Shown: positions 9,727 to 18,493 of the stretch, piece by piece
Position numbering within the stretch: the stretch's first letter is position 1
Layout of the letters: each line of letters opens with the position of its first letter
Source: Cyanomargarita calcarea GSE-NOS-MK-12-04C
GTDB taxonomy: Bacteria > Cyanobacteriota > Cyanobacteriia > Cyanobacteriales > Nostocaceae
Assembly: GCA_019359595.1 (NCBI GenBank)
Contig: JAHHGZ010000004.1
Span: 1 to 64,000 of the forward strand
DNA length: 64,000 nt
Direction: 5' to 3'
Program-made: the position numbers and the translations under genes
The notes under the pieces: generated by a model
The model's database searches: none
Told to the model about the DNA's origin: nothing
The model's input: the letters and a program-made list of their open reading frames with translations, nothing else

Positions 9727-10245
9727 ATGGCGCAAGCAGTAGATGCATCCAAAAATCTTCCTAGCGATCCCAGAAATCGGGAAGTTGTTTTTCCCCAAGG
9801 TCGCGACCCACAGCAAGGCAACCTAGAAACACCCGTTAATGCTTCTCCCCTGGTCAAGTGGTTCATTAATAACTTACCCGCCTATCGCCTAGGTCTAACT
9901 CCTTTCAGGCGGGGACTAGAAGTTGGCATGGCTCATGGTTACTTTTTGTTTGGGCCCTTTGCTAAATTGGGTCCCCTGCGAAATGCGGCTAGTGCCAATT
10001 TAGCTGGGTTACTGTCAACCATAGGCTTAGTTGTGATTCTTACTGCGTGCTTATCTTTGTATGCCAATAGCAACCCTCTCAAACCAGTTGCAACCGTTAC
10101 TGTACCCAAGCCTCCAGATGCTTTTAACACCAAAGAAGGCTGGAATAACTTTGGCAGTGCTTTCTTAATTGGTGGTATTGGTGGTGCAGTCACTGCATAC
10201 TTTTTGACCAGCAATTTGGGATTGCTTCAAGGTTTTATTGGTTAA
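9727..10245 (+). CDS. psaL: Photosystem I reaction centre subunit XI (PsaL)
   Basis: 172 aa. Chlorophyll-protein subunit that holds PSI oligomers together. N-terminal stromal part (NLETPVNASPLVKWFINNLPAYR), then helices around GMAHGYFLFGPFAKLGPLR, LAGLLSTIGLVVILTACLSLY and FGSAFLIGGIGGAVTAYFL. Physical linkage of psaL to psaF-psaJ is characteristic of cyanobacteria with tetrameric PSI (family knowledge). Confidence 0.97.
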   Translation: MAQAVDASKNLPSDPRNREVVFPQGRDPQQGNLETPVNASPLVKWFINNLPAYRLGLTPFRRGLEVGMAHGYFLFGPFAKLGPLRNAASANLAGLLSTIGLVVILTACLSLYANSNPLKPVATVTVPKPPDAFNTKEGWNNFGSAFLIGGIGGAVTAYFLTSNLGLLQGFIG

Positions 10246-10321
10246 GTTAGGAGTTAGGATTTAGGAGTTAGAAGTTGGGAGTAAACAACGCTCCAACCAA
10301 CAATGAATAACTAGGAACAGA

Positions 10322-10371
10322 AAAAGGACACAAATTAGAGACATAGCTCTTTGTTTTGTGTCCTTTTTTTT
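10322..10371 (+). terminator. Rho-independent terminator after psaL
   Basis: AAAGGACACAAA pairs with TTTTGTGTCCTTT around a ~20-nt loop, followed directly by a T run. Strong intrinsic terminator on the plus strand, closing the PSI cluster. Confidence 0.9.
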
Positions 10372-10641
10372 GGTATCTGTGTTATGTCCGTCTAATTACT
10401 TATAAATACCTTAAGAACCTCACCGATTTACCCTTCGTTGAAGCGCGGTTACCCTGAACCTATACCCAGTGGAGGAAACCCCCTCAAGAAAGCAGAAGGG
10501 CGCTTGCACCAAAGAGATGCTTTACGCTAGATACCACACATAAACAGGGGTGGGTTGAGTCAGTAAGGAATTGTAACAGATTAAACGGACTTGATATTAC
10601 TAGGAAAAATAATCAACCGTGAAGAGCGAAGCTGGCAATCT
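10372..10641. other. Intergenic with repeat-like GC-richer island
   Basis: No ORF. Around 10430-10520 the base composition is less AT-rich and includes GGAGGAAACCCCCTC and GGGCGCTTGCACCAAAGAGA, which look like fragments of dispersed Nostoc-type palindromic repeats. A small RNA cannot be excluded. Confidence 0.35.
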
Positions 10642-11238
10642 TCAACTAAATAAGGTTGCTTCGATGGAATTCAAAGCGGTTTCAAAATCGTCATTGACGA
10701 TTTGAACATCAAATTCAGCAGCAGCATTCATCTCTTCTTGAGCGCGGTGCAGACGACGAGCGATCGCATCTTCTGGGTCTTGTCCGCGACCGCGTATTCG
10801 TTGCTCCAGTTCAGTCAAAGAAGGAGGCAAAATAAAAATGCTGTGAGCGCTAGGAAAAGAAGCGCGAACTTGTCGTGCCCCTTCTAGCTCAATTTCTAGG
10901 ACAACGGACTTGCCTCTTTGAATTTGCTTGATTACAGGTTCACAGGGAGTACCGTAATAGTTACCAGCAAATTCCGCCCACTCCAAAAATTCACCGCGAG
11001 CAACTGATTGTTCAAACTTGCCGCGATCCATAAAATAATAGTGCTTGCCGTCGATTTCCCCAGGACGGGGAAGACGGGTAGTTGCGGACACGGAATAATA
11101 CAGATCCGGATGACGCGCTAAAAGCGATCGCATTAAAGTACCTTTACCGACTCCACTCGGACCTGTCAAAACAATCAGTTTCCCTGAATAGGGGTAGTCC
11201 TTGGTAGTAGCACCACTCTTGGCTTCTAAAAGTTGCAT
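10642..11238 (-). CDS. gmk: Guanylate kinase
   Basis: 198 aa from the ATG at 11238; a TTG 9 codons upstream also keeps the frame. Phosphorylates GMP to GDP. P-loop [16 protein letters not shown]-binding [11 protein letters not shown] and DGKHYYF, lid region [15 protein letters not shown]. Lies 180 bp downstream of remA in the same direction, as in many bacteria. Confidence 0.96.
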   Translation of the reverse strand: MQLLEAKSGATTKDYPYSGKLIVLTGPSGVGKGTLMRSLLARHPDLYYSVSATTRLPRPGEIDGKHYYFMDRGKFEQSVARGEFLEWAEFAGNYYGTPCEPVIKQIQRGKSVVLEIELEGARQVRASFPSAHSIFILPPSLTELEQRIRGRGQDPEDAIARRLHRAQEEMNAAAEFDVQIVNDDFETALNSIEATLFS

Positions 11239-11417
11239 TATCCGCTCAACCTGTAAATTAATCAATAGACATTATTCATTACTCATGTGTCCAAAGGTAG
11301 TTGGCAAGGCGACCATTGAGTAATGAATAGGTAGCACTGATGACAGAAAAATCGTCTTATACAGATATTACTGCGGATATGGCGGAAATAGGGTGGGGCA
11401 TCTCACCCATACCCAGT

Positions 11418-11684
11418 CTAATTATCTACAACCTGAGGCTCGCGGGAAACCACAAAGCGATTTGCTACCGTTTCTGGCTGAATCGCTGAAAGAATTACGT
11501 GGCTAGAATCTGTGATAATTACAGCCCTAGTCCGGCGACCATAAGTTGCGTCAACCAGTTGACCGCGATCGCGTGCATCAGTAATTATACGCTTAATCGG
11601 GGCAGACTCTGGACTGACAATGGCAACGACTCGGTTGGCAGACACGATGTTGCCAAAACCGATGTTGATTAACTGAATGTCCAT
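11418..11684 (-). CDS. remA: RemA/DUF370-family DNA-binding regulator
   Basis: 88 aa. Starts [14 protein letters not shown] and contains [12 protein letters not shown], the conserved core of the RemA (YlzA) family, whose Bacillus member activates matrix genes. [16 protein letters not shown] is also typical. The remA-gmk order is widely conserved. Target genes in cyanobacteria are not known to me. Confidence 0.9.
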   Translation of the reverse strand: MDIQLINIGFGNIVSANRVVAIVSPESAPIKRIITDARDRGQLVDATYGRRTRAVIITDSSHVILSAIQPETVANRFVVSREPQVVDN

Positions 11685-12428
11685 AAAAAATTGACGGCAA
11701 ATGCAGTGTGAGAGGCTCGAAAATAGCTATTTCCCATGTTATCCCTATTATTTTGAGTTACACCGATTAAATTCACTCTGTATCCTCGTTTTTAGTTAAT
11801 TAATGCTTTTTTTGCTATTTCTTAAGCAACAAAGTCAGAAAATATTCCCTAAGGCATAGACAAAGCAATACCAATCAAGGTACTCAGTAATAGCCATAAC
11901 AGAAGATATTTCTGGGCATTTGCTGCCACGAGAAGCACTATATTCGAGTTAACCAAAAAAGCCCAATTTGTAAGGGTGGGGTTCCTCCCCCCCTAAACGG
12001 CTATATTTTTTATTATCGAAAAAATAAGTTTTTTATATAAAGCATTGCGTCAATATGTGAAAAGCTATTATTTTTTTGCCGTGAAGCTGTTCAATCAACA
12101 AAAAAACTGATTTCTGGCTTAAAAATTCTTTTTGTTAAGTAATAAGTAGCTAAGTTTAATTAACCAAAGGATGCATAAAGACTTCTAATAGCCTTTAACA
12201 ATTATCAATTATTAGTTGATTACTGGTTCGTAGTTGGCATTCTGGCGCTATATACGGCAACACCTGCGTACCCTTCATCTTTTAATCGGTATACGCAACT
12301 ACAAATACAATTTTATATTTTGACATTTCGTTACATATTCAGAATTTCGTGACAGTAGCCAGAACCATCCGAAAGCCTATGTCCAAAAAATTATTTCCTT
12401 TTGGCGTTTTTCCCCTGATTAATGGCAC
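11685..12428. other. Long non-coding spacer
   Basis: About 740 bp without a credible gene. One GC-rich hairpin, GGGTGGGG-TTCC-TCCCCCCC, lies near 11968-11990. Otherwise AT-rich and apparently degenerating; leads into the pstB remnant. Confidence 0.45.
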
Positions 12429-12617
12429 ATTTTTAACTACAGCGATCGCAATATTTACGACCCTAAGATTAATTCTGTCAAATTACGGCGACAAGTGGGA
12501 ATGGTTTTCCAAAGACCGAATCCTTTTCCCAAGTCAATATACGAAAACATTGCCTTTGGCCCGCGTTCCAACGGTTATAAAGGTAATATGGATGAACTAG
12601 TGGAAGATTCTCTCAGA
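12429..12617 (+). pseudogene. pstB: Internal fragment of phosphate ABC transporter ATPase (pstB remnant)
   Basis: From 12450 the plus frame reads [20 protein letters not shown] and continues [20 protein letters not shown] to [11 protein letters not shown], the Q-loop region of PstB at near-consensus quality. A TAA in this frame just upstream (near 12420) and the absence of Walker A, the signature motif and Walker B show it is only an internal ~60-residue piece. After SLR the sequence turns into a repeat (GCTTGCTTCCCCGCAGGGG). It is a recent remnant: the codons inside are undamaged. Confidence 0.85.
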
Positions 12618-12949
12618 AGCTTGCTTCCCCGCAGGGGTACGCTGCAAGCCGTCTTGTATCTAATTATTGTTTTTTTTACTGAAGCTCTAAACTCAGAACT
12701 AAGAGTAGACAAATGGGATAAGTTATACTGCAAACGGTTAATATCTGGACTTTACTTTCCTTGCGTAAATTCAGAGCAGAAACTTGAACAAAAACTCTGC
12801 GTACCTTTGCGTTTACCGAGCGCGAGCCTCTGCGTTTAAAAATAAAGTTCCAAACCGTCTTTAGTATAGATTAACTTGATGTTTTTGATGCAAATCCGAG
12901 CGATCGCTATGAAGCCAGATGTATTATTCATCCAATTTCTAGCCAATTT
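12618..12949. other. Repeat-derived spacer
   Basis: Begins with the palindromic repeat fragment around CCCCGCAGGGG and contains the CTCTGCGT/TTTGCGTTTA-type dispersed sequence (12796-12838). No ORF beyond run-on from the pstB fragment. Confidence 0.5.
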
Positions 12950-15271
12950 TCACAAATTTTTCGCAGTCTTTTTCAACTCCCGCCATCTTTGCTGCAGTTG
13001 ATTCAAATTAGGCGATCGCCCACCATAACGCCAACTAACATAAGCTTGGCATATTTCGTCTATTACCTCCGCAGTGGCAGGTGGATGATGCTGGAAAGAT
13101 ACTCTGGCATACTCTAGAGGTGTCTGGGCTGGATGTTTGCCCAAACCTTTTTCCGCCGTCCACTTTAGCATCATTTGATACAAACTCTCCATTGGGGGCA
13201 ATTTACTCAGACGCATCTTATAGCGCCACTCTTTCCATAGCACCCAGGAAAACCAACCCCAAAATGCTGTTGCAGTCGCTACAATTAACCCAAGTAAAAC
13301 CCCCAGCCAACCTTGAAAGAATAAAGCCAAAAACCAAGCCAGCATTCTGGTTATCCAACTGAATATCGCTCCAAAGACATTATTCAGCAAACCAGTGACT
13401 GGAGAGGGCAACCACCCCGCAATCCACTTCCAAAACTGTTGGAGGACGCTGAAAGTTTGGGTTTCCTCGATTGAGGGAGGAATCAACGGATGATTGGGAA
13501 TTGGGTCAAAAGTAAACCAGCCGTGCTTGGGAAAGTATACTTCGGTCATTGCGTAGGCATCTGTGTTTTTGACGACATACATTCCCGTGAATGGATTAAA
13601 CTCTCCCGGAGCGAATCCTGCCACCAACCGTGCGGGAATACCGATAGAACGCAGCATCACCGTCAAAACTGTGGAAAAATGGTCTGGATAGCCGCCTTTG
13701 TGCTTGAATAAAAAAGCTTCTACTAAATCTTCTTTTTCACCCAGATAAGGGAAATTTAAGGGGTCTTCAGGAATAGAGTAGTGTTGTTTCAGGTATTGAG
13801 CTAAATAAAGAGCTTTTTCATAGGCTGAATCCAGATATTTTTCTGATTTACCTACTCGTTCTTTGTTGTAGTCAGCTAAAATTTCTTCCGTATGTTTGCG
13901 GACTTTCTCCGAAATTTCCGGCGGGATTTGGAAATATTCTTTAATATTTTCTGGATATTTTGTGGAGGCTTTGCCTAACAAAGTGCGATCGCGGTAAGGG
14001 ACTTCAGAAATAACCGTGTAGGTCACACCTTCTGATAATTCCACAGGCGATCGCAATCCACCTTCTGTATCGACAGCGATAATTGGTGTCGGAAAGTAAA
14101 TCTCTTTGGGATAAGTCATCGCTGGAACCAGATTGGGTAAATCCGATACCACTGTATAGGTTTGTACTATTTCTTTGCTTTGATTAACATTCAGAGGTGG
14201 GTCGAGATAAATTTGGTAAGACCAAGGCGATCGCTTGATGCGCTTGAGGCGATCGTTGTGTGAAATCTCCCATCCCTTACCAGTATATTTATCAAAAGCC
14301 AATACCCGCCAGAAACCCTCTACCTGCGATCGCACCCGCATCACTACCTTGGGTGTCATCTCTCCTCGCAGGTTTTGGTTAATCTGGCTATTAAAACCGT
14401 AATAAAAGCTTTTGTCTACCTGTCCTGGTTCTCCAGTACCACTACCAGTCCCCTTACTGCTACCCCGACCTTGATTGTTAACATTGCCTTGGCGCACGTA
14501 ACCGGGATTGATAATATTCCGCCCTGTAAAATTTCCTTTGACATCGATTGGCGCACTTACAGGAAAACTCCGCAATTGATAGCCGGGGAACCGGGGTAAA
14601 ACCGCAAAAATTCCCAGTCCCATTACCACAATTAAAGTAAAAAGTAAAAGGTAAAAAGGTAATGCGGAAGATAATTTCTTTCCTTGAACCTTGAACCTTT
14701 CACTTTTTACCTTCTTTAAACCGAGTCTTGAACGGTAATCTAAAACCAAAGTTGGGAGGGCGATCGCTAGAAATAACAATAGCATCGGCGCAAAGGCTAA
14801 CGTCTGACTCAGTGTTGCTGCAACACCAAGCAAAATTAGCCCAATCAAAATTGAATAGCCCAAGTCTTTGCGCCGAGGCATATCAAAACTATGCAAACAA
14901 GAGAGTTGAATTAATAACTCGGCTAGCCCCAGCCGAGTATCATTCAACTCACCTAGCAATCTCCCAAGAAACGCACCCAATGCCAATAACATTCCAATCG
15001 CGATACAAAACTTAACTGGGATATTCCGATTGCGACGACGGTAATAGCTCCAAATTGCACCCACCAAAGTCAGCGGTACAGCCCAAAAACTGTATCGTGT
15101 TTCGGCGGCAATATCCGTCGCCACAATTCCCACAATTACCATAGCGTTAACTAGCACTCGTAGAGGAACTGAATCTTCTACTTCCATCAACGGCGACAAG
15201 CGCACATTTTGTCGCCAGGAATTCCACACAGGTAGACGCAAACGCCAACTCACCCAGTTCAAGTTAAACAT
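12950..15271 (-). CDS. Transglutaminase-like (TgpA-type) membrane protein, catalytic residues replaced
   Basis: 773 aa. N-terminal block of hydrophobic helices (~40-225; DUF3488/TgpA-like), a periplasmic region with a Gly-rich stretch (~265-285), a transglutaminase-core fold (~480-600), a helix pair (~640-690) and a C-terminal DUF4129-like domain (~705-773). In active members the core reads G-Y-C-E-H-F and D-A-H-A-W; here it is GGYPDHF (526-532) and DAYAMTE (571-577), so Cys is replaced by Pro529 and His by Tyr573, while the final Asp (FDP, 589) remains. It is inferred to be non-catalytic, perhaps a peptide-binding or scaffold protein. Lies ~275 bp downstream of patU. Confidence 0.85.
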   Translation of the reverse strand: MFNLNWVSWRLRLPVWNSWRQNVRLSPLMEVEDSVPLRVLVNAMVIVGIVATDIAAETRYSFWAVPLTLVGAIWSYYRRRNRNIPVKFCIAIGMLLALGAFLGRLLGELNDTRLGLAELLIQLSCLHSFDMPRRKDLGYSILIGLILLGVAATLSQTLAFAPMLLLFLAIALPTLVLDYRSRLGLKKVKSERFKVQGKKLSSALPFYLLLFTLIVVMGLGIFAVLPRFPGYQLRSFPVSAPIDVKGNFTGRNIINPGYVRQGNVNNQGRGSSKGTGSGTGEPGQVDKSFYYGFNSQINQNLRGEMTPKVVMRVRSQVEGFWRVLAFDKYTGKGWEISHNDRLKRIKRSPWSYQIYLDPPLNVNQSKEIVQTYTVVSDLPNLVPAMTYPKEIYFPTPIIAVDTEGGLRSPVELSEGVTYTVISEVPYRDRTLLGKASTKYPENIKEYFQIPPEISEKVRKHTEEILADYNKERVGKSEKYLDSAYEKALYLAQYLKQHYSIPEDPLNFPYLGEKEDLVEAFLFKHKGGYPDHFSTVLTVMLRSIGIPARLVAGFAPGEFNPFTGMYVVKNTDAYAMTEVYFPKHGWFTFDPIPNHPLIPPSIEETQTFSVLQQFWKWIAGWLPSPVTGLLNNVFGAIFSWITRMLAWFLALFFQGWLGVLLGLIVATATAFWGWFSWVLWKEWRYKMRLSKLPPMESLYQMMLKWTAEKGLGKHPAQTPLEYARVSFQHHPPATAEVIDEICQAYVSWRYGGRSPNLNQLQQRWRELKKTAKNL

Positions 15272-15546
15272 TTTGATTCTTAAGCAGCGGATCTGTGTTT
15301 AAGCAAAGTAATGATGTAGACGCCAAGAAGACACAAGAGAAATGAAACTACTATTGCAGCTTCAGTGTAGACGCCACGGACAGTGTCTGGATAATGACTG
15401 CTTGTTTAATTTTGAGGATAAGCTTCAAAACCAGGATATTCATCTGATAAACATTGGCGTTTATTAAGGTGGAGTGCTAGCGGTGGTAATTTCAGCTAAG
15501 TAGGCAGTAAAATTGTCCGGTTTTGTGCAAGGGGTGTGAATTTAAC
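15272..15546. other. patU-tgpA spacer
   Basis: 275 bp with GTGTAGACGCCA (near 15316) repeated as GTGTAGACGCCACG (near 15366). No gene. Confidence 0.4.
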
Positions 15547-16530
15547 CTAGATCGTACTCACAATAGAAAACAACAGTGGCTGTTGGTCTATTTCTTTTAA
15601 CTCAATTTCCAGGCTATAAGTCTGGTTGGGTTGGGTCATTGGCAATTCTACGCTCAAGCATCCCGGACTTGAAGACTGTGCCATCGCCTGTATTCCATCT
15701 CCCTGAAGCTTCAAAACCCCAAATGAGGGTAATTCAGCTTCAACCCGGAGGTTTTTCACTCCTACTTTCGATTGGGAGTTGACCTTTACAGTCAAAACCC
15801 CAGCATTAGTAAGCCATTGCCGTTCTACTACCGGAGTGGTTGCTGAAATTGGCAAAGTCAGATTTTCAAACAGTTGTTTGGCTGTCAGCAAAGACAACGC
15901 AATCTGTTGACGTGATTGTAATTGATCGTAATCGCTTTCTAAAGTCGGCATCTTTCCCACATCTGCCACAGACCGAGAAGGACTTCTTAGCACCAATCCG
16001 GCTAAGTCGTTCAGTGTCTGAGAATCTTCAGGGAATAAGCTCTCCACCACTTGGACTAATTTTGCTCCCAATGGCAGAGAAGAACCCACCAATGCTTGAC
16101 ACTTTTCTAATAGTTGTCTAAAAACTTTTTCTGGCAGTGTTAGAGGTAGATTTAGCTTCGACTGTTGTGCCGCCCACCCCCAGACAGGAACTATTCCTAT
16201 CGTTGGATTGTCAAGATAATCGGGATAATCTATCAATTGACTTTCCCAAGGAAATAAAGGTGGTTGGTGTTGGATTTTGGCTTGGAGCCGACGTTTAAGG
16301 ACGGCTTGGAAACGTTCTTGCACAGTAGGAATTTCTCCCAATTGAAAGGTTTGGGGTGTCCATTCCGACTCAAAAGCGCCACCAATAGGACTGGCGGCGG
16401 TTGAGAGAGGATTGTCTACCCCGTTTATATCCTCACAACTGACCGAGGACTGCTCGCTAGTTTGAGCATTGTTATCTGCTAGTAACCAAGCGAGTAACTG
16501 GTTTTGTAAGGATTCTGAGTCACTATTCAT
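15547..16530 (-). CDS. patU: PatU-like heterocyst pattern protein (single full-length ORF)
   Basis: 327 aa from the ATG at 16530, which overlaps the hetZ stop by 8 nt; an in-frame GTG four codons upstream is possible. Assignment rests on position directly after hetZ and overall character. N-terminal Ser/Asn-rich part, central domain (LGEIPTVQERFQAVLKRRLQ through PTIGIVPVWGWAAQQ), and a C-terminal beta-rich part (~235-325). In Anabaena PCC 7120 the equivalent is, as I recall, split into patU5 and patU3; here it is one uninterrupted frame. Biochemical function unknown; patU affects heterocyst spacing. The alternative name DUF1822-like would also be defensible. Confidence 0.75.
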   Translation of the reverse strand: MNSDSESLQNQLLAWLLADNNAQTSEQSSVSCEDINGVDNPLSTAASPIGGAFESEWTPQTFQLGEIPTVQERFQAVLKRRLQAKIQHQPPLFPWESQLIDYPDYLDNPTIGIVPVWGWAAQQSKLNLPLTLPEKVFRQLLEKCQALVGSSLPLGAKLVQVVESLFPEDSQTLNDLAGLVLRSPSRSVADVGKMPTLESDYDQLQSRQQIALSLLTAKQLFENLTLPISATTPVVERQWLTNAGVLTVKVNSQSKVGVKNLRVEAELPSFGVLKLQGDGIQAMAQSSSPGCLSVELPMTQPNQTYSLEIELKEIDQQPLLFSIVSTI

Positions 16531-17710
16531 GAGTAGATGCACCTGATCCGGACACTAAGGAGTTGCGAATTTCCCAAGCTTGTTCAAGAATTTTAAACCA
16601 CCGTTTTTGAAGTTGTGCCATAGACAACCCTAAAGTTTTGGCAATTTTTTCGTCGGGTTGCCCTTCTTGCTTCAATACTAATAAAGATCGTTGTTTATCG
16701 TCTAGTTCCATTATGTACGCTTGCCACTGCTGAGGAGTCAATCCCAAATTGGTGCGCAAATCTGCTTCCAACCACTCGTGAACTAGTTCCCAGCGATGCA
16801 GCAAGGCAAAACGAATTAAATGGTATTTAAAGCGCTGCTGTAAATAATCCCGTTGTCTTGGGGTCAAGCCCAAAATCGTTTCAATTTCTTGGGCTGATAA
16901 ATCCTGAAGGCGGAGGGAGAAGTAATCTGCACAGTCAGATTGTTGTCGTTCTTCAAGATAATTTAACAATTCCGCAACCACAACCGAGCGCAATGTTTCT
17001 TCTTGGGGTTCTGGTTCTGGTTGCGTGGCCATTGCACTTCGCAATTGCTGCACGGCTGGGTCTTCCCAAGTATCTCCCTCAGAACCGCTACCTTCTGCCG
17101 CTTGTTCTATATCAACGCAAGTTTCTGGAGGTTGTTGTTGAGAGAAGGTTTGCGCCCGCAGGATAATCAATTGTTGCTGACGACCTGGTAGGGGAATCCG
17201 TCGCTTACCATAGCGTTCGGTGAATGCCATGTACTCAGACAATTCCAGAAGAGTTCCAGGACGATAAGTAACGTCCATTTGGTTCTCACGTCGAAAGGCA
17301 TTCAAGGCTTCAAGATAGAAACTTTGGAGGAAATCTTCTATAATCACCAATCGCCCTTGATAGCTCAATTGCCTTTGGGGCGGATTAATGTAACGATAAA
17401 CGATCGCACTCAAGGTACTGTGTAATTCTATCCTGCCACGATTTGAACCCAATTGATAGTATCCTAGACACTGTTGCAAGCGATGTCGGGCTAGGGTGAC
17501 TGCCGAGCTTTGCACTTCCCCAGAGGCTTGAATGCGCTTACTCTCGCTGCAAATCCGAAAGACTTCAGCGGCAATTCGGTTTGCCACATCCCGGCAATTT
17601 TGACTGTTCGCTTTGGTTGACTGACTTAGCTCCTTGAATAGGAGTTGAAATATCGCCTCCACGCCGATAGAATTATCTCCCTGAATAGTTGTGGTTGCGG
17701 CTGAGTTCAT
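16523..17710 (-). CDS. hetZ: Heterocyst differentiation protein HetZ
   Basis: 395 aa. Recognised from the overall sequence: IQGDNSIGVEAIFQLLFKEL at the N-terminus, RYGKRRIPLPGRQQQLIILR in the middle, a Glu/Pro-rich linker (~205-240), and a C-terminal part with helix-turn-helix character (LSAQEIETILGLTPRQRDYL and DEKIAKTLGLSMAQLQKRW). HetZ is needed early in heterocyst differentiation, and its gene is under HetR control in Anabaena. The final codons overlap the patU start (ATGAATAG), giving translational coupling. Divergent from a hypothetical gene at 17923; the shared 212-bp spacer must hold the hetZ promoter. Confidence 0.88.
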   Translation of the reverse strand: MNSAATTTIQGDNSIGVEAIFQLLFKELSQSTKANSQNCRDVANRIAAEVFRICSESKRIQASGEVQSSAVTLARHRLQQCLGYYQLGSNRGRIELHSTLSAIVYRYINPPQRQLSYQGRLVIIEDFLQSFYLEALNAFRRENQMDVTYRPGTLLELSEYMAFTERYGKRRIPLPGRQQQLIILRAQTFSQQQPPETCVDIEQAAEGSGSEGDTWEDPAVQQLRSAMATQPEPEPQEETLRSVVVAELLNYLEERQQSDCADYFSLRLQDLSAQEIETILGLTPRQRDYLQQRFKYHLIRFALLHRWELVHEWLEADLRTNLGLTPQQWQAYIMELDDKQRSLLVLKQEGQPDEKIAKTLGLSMAQLQKRWFKILEQAWEIRNSLVSGSGASTHE

Positions 17711-17922
17711 AATCTCGTTTTTAAGGGGACCCTAACATACACAAATTACGACCTGTATGACTGTAGGTTTCGGGTTAAGGTTCGTCGCAGCGTATAAGTG
17801 CGATAGTACCTTAAGGAAAGCGTCTAAGATTTGGCTCTAATTTATTATTCCCAAATCTTGCCTTATAGTTCACACTTCCTAGAAGCTTGAGCTAATACCC
17901 AAAAAAATGTTTACAGGTAATT
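17711..17922. promoter_or_regulatory. Divergent hetZ promoter region
   Basis: 212 bp. GGGGACCCTAAC lies 16-27 bp upstream of the hetZ ATG, and a CGGGTTAAGGTTCG stretch lies farther up. HetR would be expected to bind here, but no clear copy of the HetR palindrome was seen. Confidence 0.4.
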
Positions 17923-18396
17923 ATGGATTTCGATGCACAAATTCAATTGCTGATTGACAATGCACCCCAAGATGGTATAACACCACAACTTGTCGCAGCA
18001 ATCGCTCCTGCACTCACAGCGATCGCAAACAAGTTACGCAACTTCCAATACTACATTCTCCAAAACTTAGATGGAGGCTGGGTTGTAACTACATTAAGCA
18101 ATCGCGCAAATCCTACACAGGAGAAGCGCGTAATTTACGCTTTCCCAAGACTACAGGATGTCCCAGCGAATTCATCTGCTGGGCTTGACCCTCAAGTAAT
18201 AGCTGCACCCATTCTTGTAATACACATATTGTTCCAACTGGTAGCGTTAGAACCCGTAGATAGTATAGTTTTTTTTGAGACTCCTGGCACGACTACAAAC
18301 ACAGTCGAAGTCGTGAGAACCGAACTGCAAAGCCTAATTCAACTGTATTTGAAAGAAAATCAATCGCGCGATCGGATACCACCTGATATCGCCTAA
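17923..18396 (+). CDS. Conserved hypothetical protein
   Basis: 157 aa, soluble, no cysteine pattern or signal peptide. Reads MDFDAQIQLLIDNAPQDG, then LRNFQYYILQNLDGGWVVTT and a hydrophobic stretch around APILVIHILFQLVALEP. No family recognised. Position next to hetZ may be incidental. ATG start; upstream TTTACAGG may serve as RBS. Confidence 0.75.
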   Translation: MDFDAQIQLLIDNAPQDGITPQLVAAIAPALTAIANKLRNFQYYILQNLDGGWVVTTLSNRANPTQEKRVIYAFPRLQDVPANSSAGLDPQVIAAPILVIHILFQLVALEPVDSIVFFETPGTTTNTVEVVRTELQSLIQLYLKENQSRDRIPPDIA

Positions 18397-18493
18397 GAGA
18401 GTCAGGAATGGTCAGTGGTAAGCAAGTAGTAAATATCAAAGTTTCCTCATTTTTAACCCCTACTCTCTACTCGCCATTCCCTACTCTCCTTTC

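Noticed and set aside
17711-17922. HetR palindrome upstream of hetZ
   Set aside because: GGGGACCCTAAC and CGGGTTAAGG are suggestive, but the GGGG-N5-CCCC palindrome expected from the hetP site is not present.
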